Positions 17,384 through 25,173 of a stretch of 35,165 nucleotides of DNA are shown piece after piece. The stretch lies in contig CAZUWA010000014.1 of assembly GCA_964623895.1 (NCBI GenBank), positions 1 to 35,165 of the forward strand, given 5' to 3'. The stretch is from UBA11512 sp964623895. Lineage in GTDB: Bacteria; Bacillota; Clostridia; Oscillospirales; CAG-272. Both the position numbers and the translations under genes were made by a program. Below the pieces are notes generated by a model that worked only from the letters and a program-made list of their open reading frames with translations, was not told the origin of the DNA and made no database searches. Numbering within the stretch: the first letter of the stretch is position 1; every line of letters starts with the position of its first letter.

Positions 17384-18338
17384 ATTCTCACACCACCTGC
17401 AATATTTAAAAAAAGATGTTTTCACCGCACCCCTTCTTTTTTTAGCAGTCATGTTGTTGTCCGACGTTGCAAACAGCGCTCTTTCGCGCACCGATTTCGA
17501 AAACGATGAACAGGTCTTTCTCTATTTTACTCTTCTGCAACTGCTCATTTATGCTCTCCCCGGCATCATTTATGTCAAATGTAAGCCCAAAAACTATACT
17601 GCAGAGTTGAACCTCGCATCTTTCGGCTTTTCGCAACTTCCCATTACTTTGTTGATGTTGCCCATTCTGATTCTGACGGGCATACTTTACGGCATTCTGT
17701 TTGCCGGCAACACCGAGGTGGAAAAAAGTACCTTTGAACTGGCATTGCTTTTGACGAACGGAAACTACCTTTCAAGCGTTTCTACCATTCTCAGAGTCGT
17801 CCTCGCCGTTGCCATTGTTCCCGCAATCTGTGAAGAGTTTCTTTTCAGAGGCATTTTCATGAAAGAATACAGCCGCTACGGATTTCTTTCTTCTATGCTA
17901 ATCTCTTCCCTCTTCTTTGCGCTGTTACATGGCTGCGGATCACTCTTCCCTTTTTACCTTTTGTCGGGAATGATTCTCGCTTTTACCGCCTACGTTACAC
18001 GGTCTGTTCTTGCCTCGACGCTGCTCCACTTGCTTTACAATCTGTTTGTCCTGTTTGCGCAACCGTTTTTGTCCGAATCTTTGACCGTTGAAACAAATGC
18101 AACCACCTTGGTTGCCGTTCTGCTAGTCGGGTATATCTTCTTACTCGGCGCAGCAGCAGGAGAAGCGAGCAAACTCTTCGCAGGATACGCAGTCTCCGGC
18201 ATTTCTTCTCCCGATACAGCGGAAAAGCCGGAATTCAAAGACCGTGTATTGCCTCGTTTTATTATGATTTTTTCACCAACCTTCTTAATTGGCACAGTCT
18301 TCGTCATTCTCAACTTGTTTGGCGTGTTCGGAAAATAA
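17376..18338 (+). CDS. CPBP family intramembrane glutamic endopeptidase
   Basis: The 320-residue product starts at MSKFSHHL, where GGGGTG lies about 8 nt upstream; an in-frame start 51 nt earlier would run deep into the cyclo-ligase gene and lacks a ribosome binding site. It is a polytopic membrane protein with about seven or eight helices. The CPBP (Abi/CAAX type II) motifs are intact: EEFLFRGIF at 153-161, ALLHG with H185, and LLHLLYN with H218 and N222. Family members cleave membrane-bound substrates or act in bacteriocin immunity; the substrate here is unknown. It sits within a wall/division gene run. Confidence 0.9.
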   Translation: MSKFSHHLQYLKKDVFTAPLLFLAVMLLSDVANSALSRTDFENDEQVFLYFTLLQLLIYALPGIIYVKCKPKNYTAELNLASFGFSQLPITLLMLPILILTGILYGILFAGNTEVEKSTFELALLLTNGNYLSSVSTILRVVLAVAIVPAICEEFLFRGIFMKEYSRYGFLSSMLISSLFFALLHGCGSLFPFYLLSGMILAFTAYVTRSVLASTLLHLLYNLFVLFAQPFLSESLTVETNATTLVAVLLVGYIFLLGAAAGEASKLFAGYAVSGISSPDTAEKPEFKDRVLPRFIMIFSPTFLIGTVFVILNLFGVFGK

Positions 18339-18359
18339 AACTTGAAAGGAGTTTATGCC

Positions 18360-19793
18360 TTGTCTGAAAAGAAGTCCACGGTACCCTCTTCAAGAGAAGA
18401 GGTACGCACTGATCCACCCAAAGAAAAACTGACCAAAAAGCAGAAGAAAAAAGCGGCGGCAGATAAAAAGCACGCCACGGGCAACGATACCGCTGCCACA
18501 AAGACCATTGAAAAAGTGGAAAAAGGAACAGCGCCCTCTTCCACGCCCAAAATCGAAAAATCGCCCGTCAAAGTTCGGGTGATCAAAAAACGCCCAAACA
18601 GCAGTGTCTATGCACTCGTTTTGACAGTGGTTTATCTTCTGTTTGTCGTCGCCGTCTCCGTTCTTCTCAGCGTTTTCGCGCTAGATGTGGCAAAGGAAGC
18701 CTTTGCCATCAATAAAAACGGGGAGGCAACGACAATCACCCTAAGTGGTGATTATATCACCATCGAGGAACTTGCAGAGCAACTCACCGACCAACACATC
18801 ATCAATCATCCCAAAATCTTTCAGATCTATGCGGTTTTGCGCAACAAATCAAACACGCAATTCGTCGCCGGTGTTTATCCCGATATCCCGGCAGAAACAG
18901 GGTACGACGGTCTGCTCGCCCTCTTCTCTCCCAAAACATCTGCGCGAAAAGAGATCACTGTGTCCATTCCCGAAGGATTTACAGTCGATGACATCATTGA
19001 TCTCTGCGTAGAAAAATACGGCATCGGCACACGCGAAGGCTTCGAATATGTCATCAACGAATATCCCTTTAAAACAGAAGATTACTGGTTTCTTGAAGGC
19101 GTTGAATGCACCGAAGGTCGCATCTACCGACTGGAAGGCTACCTCTATCCGGACACCTATCGATTCTATGACAGTTATAAGGATGCGGAAGGGGATATCC
19201 CGGGAACTGCCGCCGCAAAAGCGGTGGTTACCAAGATGCTCAATGAATTCTCAAAAAACTTCAAAAAATCATATTTGACCAAAAGCAGAGAATATCTGAA
19301 AGAGTATTACCCGAACGCTCCCGAAATGACACTCGATGAGATCTTGACCTTGGCATCTATCCTCGAAAAGGAAGGTCTGCCTGCAGAACGCGTGCAGATC
19401 AGCGCAGTATTCTATAACCGTCTTTGCAATCCGAGCTACGAAGGCATCGGCGGAAAACTGCAAAGCAATGTTACAGTACTGTATCAGATCCGCCACGACA
19501 AAGTGGAGTTTTCTACCGATAGCTTCACCGATTTTGAGCGAAACTATCCTACTCCCTACAACACCTATCTAAACGAGGGACTGCCCCCCGGACCGATCGT
19601 TTCTCCCACCATTGAATCGATCAATGCCGCACTTTACCCTCTGGCAAATTGCCAATATTACTATTTTGTCACCTCTGTTTCGGGGTACAGTTTCTTTGCG
19701 GAAACCTATGATAAACACCAACGAAACATTGAACGTGCGCTTGCGGGTGTGCCTGCCGATCCATATTCTCCCGAAGAAGATGACGAAGATTAA
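18360..19793 (+). CDS. mltG: Endolytic murein transglycosylase MltG, TTG start
   Basis: MltG cuts nascent glycan strands at the membrane and sets their length. I choose the TTG at 18360 because AAAGGAG lies 8 nt before it; a TTG at 18342 has no site, and the ATG at 18355 is out of frame. The product has 477 residues: a Lys-rich cytoplasmic head (1-80), one membrane helix (82-107), a LysM-like region, and the YceG domain with LEGYLYPDTY (258-267) and ASILEKEG (332-339), where E336 is the predicted catalytic acid. YNRL and the C-terminal LPPGPIVSP segment are intact. It is encoded just after the CPBP gene. Confidence 0.96.
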   Translation: MSEKKSTVPSSREEVRTDPPKEKLTKKQKKKAAADKKHATGNDTAATKTIEKVEKGTAPSSTPKIEKSPVKVRVIKKRPNSSVYALVLTVVYLLFVVAVSVLLSVFALDVAKEAFAINKNGEATTITLSGDYITIEELAEQLTDQHIINHPKIFQIYAVLRNKSNTQFVAGVYPDIPAETGYDGLLALFSPKTSARKEITVSIPEGFTVDDIIDLCVEKYGIGTREGFEYVINEYPFKTEDYWFLEGVECTEGRIYRLEGYLYPDTYRFYDSYKDAEGDIPGTAAAKAVVTKMLNEFSKNFKKSYLTKSREYLKEYYPNAPEMTLDEILTLASILEKEGLPAERVQISAVFYNRLCNPSYEGIGGKLQSNVTVLYQIRHDKVEFSTDSFTDFERNYPTPYNTYLNEGLPPGPIVSPTIESINAALYPLANCQYYYFVTSVSGYSFFAETYDKHQRNIERALAGVPADPYSPEEDDED

Positions 19794-19805
19794 GGAGGGC
19801 TGCTG

Positions 19806-20165
19806 ATGTTTAAACGCCTTATCGAACACTATTTTCCTGCCAAGAATGAAAACTCAGACCGTTTTCGCAAAGAAATGGCAGCCAAACTGGACAAAAGAGC
19901 CATTAAGTATTGCACCGAACGCCAACCGGATCAAAGCGAGGCGGTGATCGGAAAAAACGGCATGATCAATTTGCGCGACGGAGAACTGATCCTGCTCTCC
20001 TCCGAGCAGATCGTCTTCCGCTGTAAGATTTATGAACTGTCCGCGTCAGAACTGATGAGCCTTGACGGCGTGATCTTGACCGGTCCGGATCTCGAACACG
20101 GCGCAGCTGAGCGTACGGTGATTGCTTATTACACCGATTTCTATAAAACGGTCACCAAAGACTGA
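19806..20165 (+). CDS. Hypothetical protein, 119 residues
   Basis: I do not recognise this protein. It is soluble, without signal peptide or membrane helix. The N-terminal third is basic and amphipathic (MFKRLIEHYFPAKNENSDRF). The middle region (about 45-95, GMINLRDGELILLSS then IVFRCKIYELSASEL) looks like beta strands. It starts 12 nt after the mltG stop, with AAGGAGGGC 6 nt before its ATG, so it is expressed with mltG. Placement suggests a wall or division link, but that is only context. Confidence 0.8.
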   Translation: MFKRLIEHYFPAKNENSDRFRKEMAAKLDKRAIKYCTERQPDQSEAVIGKNGMINLRDGELILLSSEQIVFRCKIYELSASELMSLDGVILTGPDLEHGAAERTVIAYYTDFYKTVTKD

Positions 20166-20181
20166 TAAAAGGATGGATCAA

Positions 20182-20643
20182 ATGAACGAAACCACCACAC
20201 TTTCCAAAACTCAAAAGGTCATTCTTTATATTCTGGCAGGCATCTGCGCCGCGTTGATTGTCTTTATTTCGGTATTCAGCATCATTCAAGCAGTTGAAAA
20301 CAAAAATACACCGAAGACAGAGCGAGAAAAACTTGCATATTACAACTGGTACGATCATGATAAACTGCGCTATTGGGATTTTTCGGAAGGGCATATCATC
20401 CGTATCTATGTAAGACAAACGACCGATGAGGAATTTAAACTGCAACAGGTGATCTACTACGCCATGAGCGAAGAGAGCGCCATGATGCAGATCAGCGCCA
20501 AAGAGAACTTATCAAACGCCTCCGTCTATGACTACGAAATGACCGACAACTACCTGTACCTGTACAATAGAGCCTACCAAGAGGAAGGAAAGAAAGCGTT
20601 GCCTACCCTCATTTTAAAACAAACGAAAGAATGGTTGGATTGA
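20182..20643 (+). CDS. Hypothetical single-pass membrane protein, 153 residues
   Basis: I do not recognise this protein. It starts at MNETTTLSKT, where AAAAGGATGG gives a ribosome binding site 5 nt away; the in-frame ATG at 20173 directly abuts AAGG and is unlikely. One membrane helix spans residues 13-36 (VILYILAGICAALIVFISVFSII). The remaining 115 residues are probably outside and are rich in Tyr, Asp and Glu. No lipobox or sortase motif is present. It is the last gene of the ftsK-mltG run, 16 nt after the previous gene. Confidence 0.75.
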   Translation: MNETTTLSKTQKVILYILAGICAALIVFISVFSIIQAVENKNTPKTEREKLAYYNWYDHDKLRYWDFSEGHIIRIYVRQTTDEEFKLQQVIYYAMSEESAMMQISAKENLSNASVYDYEMTDNYLYLYNRAYQEEGKKALPTLILKQTKEWLD

Positions 20644-20650
20644 GAAAAAC

Positions 20651-20770
20651 TGATACCCGAACTGCGATATGATATCCCCCCTTAAAGTAGTCTTGAAAAC
20701 TTTTGGTTTTTTCAGATGTCTGCTCTAAGAGGATTATATCAATACGGTTGCGGGTATCATTTTTATTTTT
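20651..20770 (+). repeat. 109-nt imperfect palindrome followed by a T-tract
   Basis: TGATACCCG (20651-20659) is the perfect complement of CGGGTATCA (20751-20759). Inside, the arms keep pairing: TGATAT with ATATCA, the CCCTTA-AAGTAG region with CTGCTCTAAGAGG, and TGAAAAC with GTTTTTTCA, ending in a TTTTG loop. The structure closes at the base and is followed by TTTTTATTTTTG. It could end the ftsK-mltG operon, be a structured RNA, or be a miniature mobile element without coding capacity. Confidence 0.75.
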
Positions 20771-20779
20771 GATAACTGT

Positions 20780-20839
20780 ATAATTTTCTGCATCAAAGGC
20801 AAAAATAACCTCAGAAATTCAAAGAAAAGAGGTTTGCCC
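20780..20839 (+). promoter_or_regulatory. Possible -10 and SD-hiding hairpin before the M23 gene
   Basis: A perfect TATAAT lies at 20780-20785, but no good -35 is at the right distance. Downstream, GGCAA (20799-20803) plus ACCTC (20809-20813) can pair with GAGGT-TTGCC (20829-20838), which contains the ribosome binding site of the next gene. The hairpin would hide the site. Confidence 0.4.
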
Positions 20840-21565
20840 ATGCGCTATACCACCAGTAAAAAAGTTATCAACACCACCATCTACACAGTCTTAGGATTAG
20901 TGATCGTGGCAGTTTTGACCGCCACGATTGCCACCTTCGTCGGAATGAAAAACAAAGAAAGCGTAAACACGACACCAAACGCACCTTCCGACACCTCCCT
21001 GCCCGCCATCAATCCGACTTTCGGCAATAAGCCCACCGCCAAACCGACCTCCATGTCCGACACGTCCGTCTTGCCGACTGTTTCTCCTTCCCCCACCGTC
21101 AAACCCACTCCCAGCAAGAGCGACACCGTCGAAACCTTGGTGATGATTCCCACTGACGGCGCAGTGCAAAAAGAATTCAGCATTGACCTGCCGGTGTTCT
21201 CTTTGACAATGAATGACTACCGCGCACATGTAGGTGTAGACATTGCCGCACCCGTCGGCAGTGCAGTAGTCGCCATGTCGGACGGAAAAATCTCAGACAT
21301 CTACAGCGATCCGATGATGGGTATGACAATCTCGATCGATCACGGAAACGGGTTGTTCAGTCACTACAAAAACCTCGCAAACGAAATTCCGGAAGGCATC
21401 GTAAAAGGCGCGACCGTCAAAGCCGGAACGGTCATCGGCGCAGTAGGAGAGACATCTCTTATCGAACTTGCCGATGCAGACCATCTGCATTTTGAGATCA
21501 CGAAAAACGGAAAAAACGTCGATCCGACCGAATACCTCACATTTGATAGAGTAACGACCGAATAA
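20840..21565 (+). CDS. Membrane-anchored M23 family metallopeptidase
   Basis: The 241-residue product starts at the ATG with AAGAGG 7 nt upstream. It has one N-terminal membrane helix (about residues 11-35), a Ser/Thr/Pro-rich spacer (40-95, with KPTP repeats) and an M23 LytM-type domain. The zinc and catalytic residues are all present: H130 and D134 (HVGVD), H175 (FSHYKN) and H215/H217 (DHLHFE). It should cleave peptidoglycan cross-bridges outside the membrane. Size and layout are like SpoIIQ, the forespore partner of SpoIIIAH, but I cannot confirm that role. It is transcribed separately from the mltG run. Confidence 0.9.
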   Translation: MRYTTSKKVINTTIYTVLGLVIVAVLTATIATFVGMKNKESVNTTPNAPSDTSLPAINPTFGNKPTAKPTSMSDTSVLPTVSPSPTVKPTPSKSDTVETLVMIPTDGAVQKEFSIDLPVFSLTMNDYRAHVGVDIAAPVGSAVVAMSDGKISDIYSDPMMGMTISIDHGNGLFSHYKNLANEIPEGIVKGATVKAGTVIGAVGETSLIELADADHLHFEITKNGKNVDPTEYLTFDRVTTE

Positions 21566-21574
21566 ACATTTTTA

Positions 21575-21598
21575 GGGAGAACGATTCCGGGTTCTCCT
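21575..21598 (+). terminator. Hairpin after the M23 gene
   Basis: GGAGAAC pairs with GTTCTCC around a GATTCCGG loop, 10 nt after the stop codon. The T-tract is short, so termination may be partial. Confidence 0.5.
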
Positions 21599-21616
21599 TA
21601 AAATAACATATTGTTT

Positions 21617-21645
21617 ACAAACGAATTTTCGTTTTGTGGTATCAT
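21617..21645 (+). promoter_or_regulatory. Operator-like palindrome and weak -10 before the dehydrogenase fossil
   Basis: ACAAACGAA (21617-21625) and TTCGTTTTGT (21628-21637) form a near-perfect inverted repeat. TATCAT (21640-21645) could be a -10, but TTTACA (21614-21619) is 20 nt away, which is too far for a good -35. Confidence 0.4.
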
Positions 21646-21681
21646 GTAACTGCAAAATTAAATAGAAAGAAGGAATCCAGT

Positions 21682-21768
21682 ATGGCAAACAGAATGTTTT
21701 GAACACCATTTCCTACCACGGCAGCGGCGCAATCAAAGAAATCGCGGCACGATACAAAAGTTTAATGT
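21682..21768 (+). pseudogene. Fossil 5' end of an iron-containing alcohol dehydrogenase gene
   Basis: GAAGGA lies 7 nt before ATG, and translation gives MANRMF then a stop. Shifting the frame by one base after codon 5 gives a continuous LNTISYHGSGAIKEIAARYK. Together these match the start I know from group III iron-containing alcohol dehydrogenases (lactaldehyde reductase/FucO-like), 'MANRM-x-LN-x-[ST]-Y-x-G-x-GAI'. About 28 codons remain; the next bases hold a stop and then a strong terminator. The rest of the gene, normally about 380 codons, is gone. Family assignment is from memory of the pattern. Confidence 0.6.
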
Positions 21769-21788
21769 AAATTTCTTGAATATTCAAA

Positions 21789-21830
21789 AAAAGGGATGTA
21801 AAAAGCCGCTTGGCTTTTTACATCCCTTTT
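21789..21830 (+). terminator. Strong 19-bp terminator hairpin
   Basis: AAAAGGGATGTAAAAAGCC (21789-21807) pairs perfectly with the complementary run at 21812-21830, with a GCTT loop. A-runs before and T-runs after make it plausible on both strands, so it may also end the minus-strand operon that stops at 21883. Confidence 0.85.
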
Positions 21831-21882
21831 AGATGTCAATTCGATCTCATCAAGTTTTTTAAAAACTTGCAATCATTTTTAG

Positions 21883-22782
21883 TTACAGATATCCTTTTTC
21901 CTGCGCAAAAAACATGCCGTGACCGCCGAAGCAAGGCTTGCCTGCAAGCAAATGATTTTTGTATGCACGGCGCAAACCGGTATCCTCGGAAAGCATTTCC
22001 GGGTGGGCGGTATCCTCATCTGCAAAAATGCGCCAAAGATCCCCCTCATCCGGTGCTTCCGCAAGGTAATCGTAGTCGCACATAAACATCCTAATGCCGC
22101 TGTATTCCGGAAGCATCTTTTCATGCTCCTTAAACAGCAACCAACTTTCGCAGTGAAATGCGATCGGCGCTTTGAGTTCAGGTGCAAAAAATGTCGCGGC
22201 ACGGCAATAAGCGTCATCAAGATCATCCCTTTTTAACGCTCCTCTTGAAGGAATATGTACATCGATGCACTTTTCGCCCTTTTTGATCAAAAGATCTCCC
22301 TTTTGATAGTCAAAAGGGCTGTTCATCAGCATAAATTCCAACCTTCCAAGGGTATATAGTTGCATTGAAAAGAAGAGCGAGAACCAAGAAGAAACGAACG
22401 AACCGTAAATATGATAGACTGCCATACATTCGAAAAGTTTGGCACGCAGATCTGCCATTGCCCTAGCAAACAAGGCGTCTGCTTGCGCCGCTTCATAGCG
22501 TGCGCGATAATTTTCAAACAACATCGGTGCATGATGCAGGTAGAAAATCATTGCCGCACTGTATGGATGCACACCGCACGCTTCACTCTTTTCCATCAGC
22601 AGATCTGCTGCCGCGGAGAGCCGATGTCCGATGTCAAGACGGTAGTTTTCGAGAGAATTCTGCAAAACTTCGGCAGTTTCAGGACATTTTTGCAATTTTT
22701 GATCATCGTTACACAGAGCCTCGATCGCATCGGTCGGGAAGTCCGCCGCCACCAGCAGTGCCGTCATTTCCGTCCTTGTCAT
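21883..22782 (-). CDS. Acyltransferase domain protein (DUF5596/GNAT_C-like)
   Basis: The 299-residue product resembles the clostridial 'acyltransferase domain-containing protein' family with an N-terminal helical DUF5596 part and a C-terminal GNAT-like part. The C-terminal part has DVHIPSRGALKRDDLDDAY (near 194-212), followed by CHSW-like HCESWLLF and a Pro-rich segment, which I take as the family pattern. The enzymatic substrate is not established. It is the last gene of a five-gene run and overlaps the preceding PHP gene by the 4-nt ATGA. The assignment is from memory of the family and is moderate. Confidence 0.7.
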   Translation of the reverse strand: MTRTEMTALLVAADFPTDAIEALCNDDQKLQKCPETAEVLQNSLENYRLDIGHRLSAAADLLMEKSEACGVHPYSAAMIFYLHHAPMLFENYRARYEAAQADALFARAMADLRAKLFECMAVYHIYGSFVSSWFSLFFSMQLYTLGRLEFMLMNSPFDYQKGDLLIKKGEKCIDVHIPSRGALKRDDLDDAYCRAATFFAPELKAPIAFHCESWLLFKEHEKMLPEYSGIRMFMCDYDYLAEAPDEGDLWRIFADEDTAHPEMLSEDTGLRRAYKNHLLAGKPCFGGHGMFFAQEKGYL

Positions 22783-23480
22783 TTTCTTCTGTACAAAGCC
22801 GATTCATCCGCGCGCTGTTTGTCGATCGTATGCACGCAAAGTTCCGGTTGCCCTTTCTTCAAATAGTCTCCGAGTGCCGCCTCATCTGTGATCTCCTCAG
22901 GCAGGTAAACTCCGCAATGTGCCTTGTAGATGTCGCCGTGATAATCGCTACCGCAGGTCAAGATCAACCCGTGCTCTGCGGCAAACGCGCGGCATTCTTT
23001 TTCCATATTCTGTTCGTATAGCGGGTGGCAATTGATCTCCACCCCGTCAAGAAATCTCGGATCGATCGGCTGACCGCCGGAACGGTAAGGATGTGCATGA
23101 ATAAGAACCCCACCGTGCGCGTGTGCGAAATGATACAGTTCCTCCTGCGTATGATCCCACAGTGGGCGTTCACTGTCATACAGGCAGTTGGGACGAACAC
23201 CGTATAACAGCAGATGCTCTCTGCCAACAGAAACTTCCATCCCGAACAGACAGCGCAGTTTAAACTTTTCCGCCTCCGTCTTAGCAAGGTAATATTCCTC
23301 TTCATAGCGGTGCAACCACTCTTTAAATTCCCCTCTGCAATGACTCGGAGCATAATGGTTGGTTAAAACAAACCCACCCACTCCATCAGCTTGGATCACC
23401 GCGCAAAGCTGTGCGGCGGTCAAACAACTACAAAGAGAAATACCGGAGGTATGTGTGTGAAAATCATATAAAATGCTCAT
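22779..23480 (-). CDS. PHP-domain metal-dependent phosphoesterase
   Basis: The 233-residue product has a full PHP metal site: DFHTHT (6-11, H8 and H10), E82 in GMEVS, H128 and H130 in LIHAHPYR, and D179 and H181 in CGSDYHG. These coordinate a tri-metal centre. PHP proteins hydrolyse phosphate esters such as histidinol phosphate or short nucleotides; the substrate here is unknown. It overlaps its neighbours on both sides by 4 nt (ATGA), the pattern of tight translational coupling. It is not in a histidine operon. Confidence 0.88.
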   Translation of the reverse strand: MSILYDFHTHTSGISLCSCLTAAQLCAVIQADGVGGFVLTNHYAPSHCRGEFKEWLHRYEEEYYLAKTEAEKFKLRCLFGMEVSVGREHLLLYGVRPNCLYDSERPLWDHTQEELYHFAHAHGGVLIHAHPYRSGGQPIDPRFLDGVEINCHPLYEQNMEKECRAFAAEHGLILTCGSDYHGDIYKAHCGVYLPEEITDEAALGDYLKKGQPELCVHTIDKQRADESALYRRK

Positions 23481-24796
23481 TGTTTGTCCTCTGTTTCAAT
23501 ACCCTTTTCTTGCAAAAAATTCTCTAAATGAAGATGATAACTCTTGACGGACAATCCGTACAGCGGTAAGACTTCCCCGTTCTTAAAGCAGAGTTCTACC
23601 GCTGCTTTCTCGCCCGACAAAATCACCTTCTCTAAGTTTTCATAGGAATAATACTGCTCATGCAAAGACAAAAAATCGGTGTGCGCGATCCGATGCTCCT
23701 CAAAAATCGTTCCTGCAGAGCCGCCAAGATAAGCAATGCCCGCCAACATGGCGATCAGCAAGCATGCCGAAAATCGCATCAATTTTTTCTGTACACCGGA
23801 GACCAACATCAAATAGTAGGCGGAAAAGAAATGCCTGCCGTAAAGAAAACGGTAGCAAAGCCTGCCTGAAAAGGCTGTCGCGATCACCCCCGACAACAAT
23901 GCCGGTAGGATAGGATAAAGATACATCTCATAATTTGCCAGTGCAATGGAAAAAACGATATGATCATCAAAAATTCCCGCAGCAAGCAGATAGATCCCCA
24001 AAAGCAAAAAATAGGAAGGCAATGCCAAAAAGATGGTACCGACAAGCCAACTGCCAAATTCTGAGAGCAACATTCGAGCATTTCCTTTGTGCGCACGCCC
24101 ATAGAGTTCGATCGCACAGGGGGAAATATTCACTGCAGAGGAAGGCAACTGTGCAATTTCAGCAAACAAAGGATCTTTGTTCTGTGCTGATTGTTCGAGT
24201 GTCTTCTCGGTATTTCCTTTCAAAAAGCCGACATACGGCGCACGGTATTTCCTTGCAGTGCTTAAATTATGGTGATGTTCCATCACCCGTTCGATATCTT
24301 CTTCCTCGTATTCAGAAGATGGAATAAATCGTTCCCCGTCATATTCCGCTACTGTGAAGCCGAAGGCAGTGTTGAGATCATCAAGACATTCCTCAAATAC
24401 ATGCTTGCGCGCTTCCCGATTCTTTAAGATCGAAGAAATTCCTTCAATGTGACGGTCGATATGATCTGTTAAGATCCTGATCGCTTCTTTCATCTGATCT
24501 TCTGTCGCAATAAAGCAAAATTCGATATGCTCATACCGTTTATGATGACAAAGCGCAAAAAGCATTCTGCTGTAAGAAATAAAGATCGGGGAACACTTTT
24601 CGTACACACGACATTCCAATAAATGCCGAACACCCGGCGCAGGATATTTCAAAAAAGCGATATCGAGGTCAAAATCGGGATACTCCAAGAAAAAATGCCG
24701 TTCCCTCCGATCTTTCTTCTGCTCTTCAAAGTCGTTTCGACTTTTCGGATAATGCGCCGTCAATTCTTCTTCAAAAACTTCAAATAACCGTTCCAT
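23477..24796 (-). CDS. Unrecognised membrane protein, 439 residues
   Basis: I do not recognise this family. The first 240 residues are soluble and charged, with two-strand-like segments (FDLDIAFLKYPAPG, YEHIEFCFIATEDQM) and HxDRH-type stretches. Three or four membrane helices lie at about 254-280, 296-317 and 346-369, with a short one possible near 325-338. The C-terminal 70 residues are outside or inside and hold a small beta-rich domain. The ATG directly follows the stop of the preceding gene and has a poor ribosome binding site, so translation is probably coupled. The following PHP gene overlaps it by 4 nt. Confidence 0.8.
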   Translation of the reverse strand: MERLFEVFEEELTAHYPKSRNDFEEQKKDRRERHFFLEYPDFDLDIAFLKYPAPGVRHLLECRVYEKCSPIFISYSRMLFALCHHKRYEHIEFCFIATEDQMKEAIRILTDHIDRHIEGISSILKNREARKHVFEECLDDLNTAFGFTVAEYDGERFIPSSEYEEEDIERVMEHHHNLSTARKYRAPYVGFLKGNTEKTLEQSAQNKDPLFAEIAQLPSSAVNISPCAIELYGRAHKGNARMLLSEFGSWLVGTIFLALPSYFLLLGIYLLAAGIFDDHIVFSIALANYEMYLYPILPALLSGVIATAFSGRLCYRFLYGRHFFSAYYLMLVSGVQKKLMRFSACLLIAMLAGIAYLGGSAGTIFEEHRIAHTDFLSLHEQYYSYENLEKVILSGEKAAVELCFKNGEVLPLYGLSVKSYHLHLENFLQEKGIETEDKQ

Positions 24797-25147
24797 TTAA
24801 TTACAAAGAATATACAACCATGCAATTGCCGCCTGTGTCAGCGCTGTTCCGACAGAGGAAAAGCCGTTAAAATAGAGAATGCTAAACACCAGATTGACAA
24901 GCGCAACAACAAAAATGATCACACCCATCCAAATACGCGCTTTATGTTCCAACTTGAACAGTCCGAAAACGCCGGCAATAAAAGTGATCACAGCACACAC
25001 AAAGGTTAAGAGCGAGGTCGTACCGGCAAAGATCGCAAAAAAGCCACCGTCCAAAACAGAGAGCAGAGATCCTGCTCCCATGAACAGATAGATCAAACTG
25101 ATCACCACGCGTTGCATAGTGTTTTTAGTAGAAGCAGACATTGCCAT
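24797..25147 (-). CDS. Small four-helix membrane protein, 116 residues
   Basis: I do not recognise this protein. I start it at MAMSAST because AAGGA lies 6 nt upstream; the ATG two codons earlier directly abuts the site. Four predicted membrane helices fall at about 14-32, 44-64, 72-92 and 99-115, joined by very short loops. The N-terminal cytosolic tail is short. It is encoded between the aminotransferase (26-nt gap) and the 439-residue membrane protein (no gap), as part of one transcript. Confidence 0.8.
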   Translation of the reverse strand: MAMSASTKNTMQRVVISLIYLFMGAGSLLSVLDGGFFAIFAGTTSLLTFVCAVITFIAGVFGLFKLEHKARIWMGVIIFVVALVNLVFSILYFNGFSSVGTALTQAAIAWLYILCN

Positions 25148-25173
25148 AATCATTCCTTTTCTTGATAAAATGT

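Noticed and set aside
22411..23021. Overlapping plus-strand frames over the PHP and DUF5596 genes
   Set aside because: Both minus-strand genes have family motifs and ATGA coupling; the plus frames have no supporting signal.
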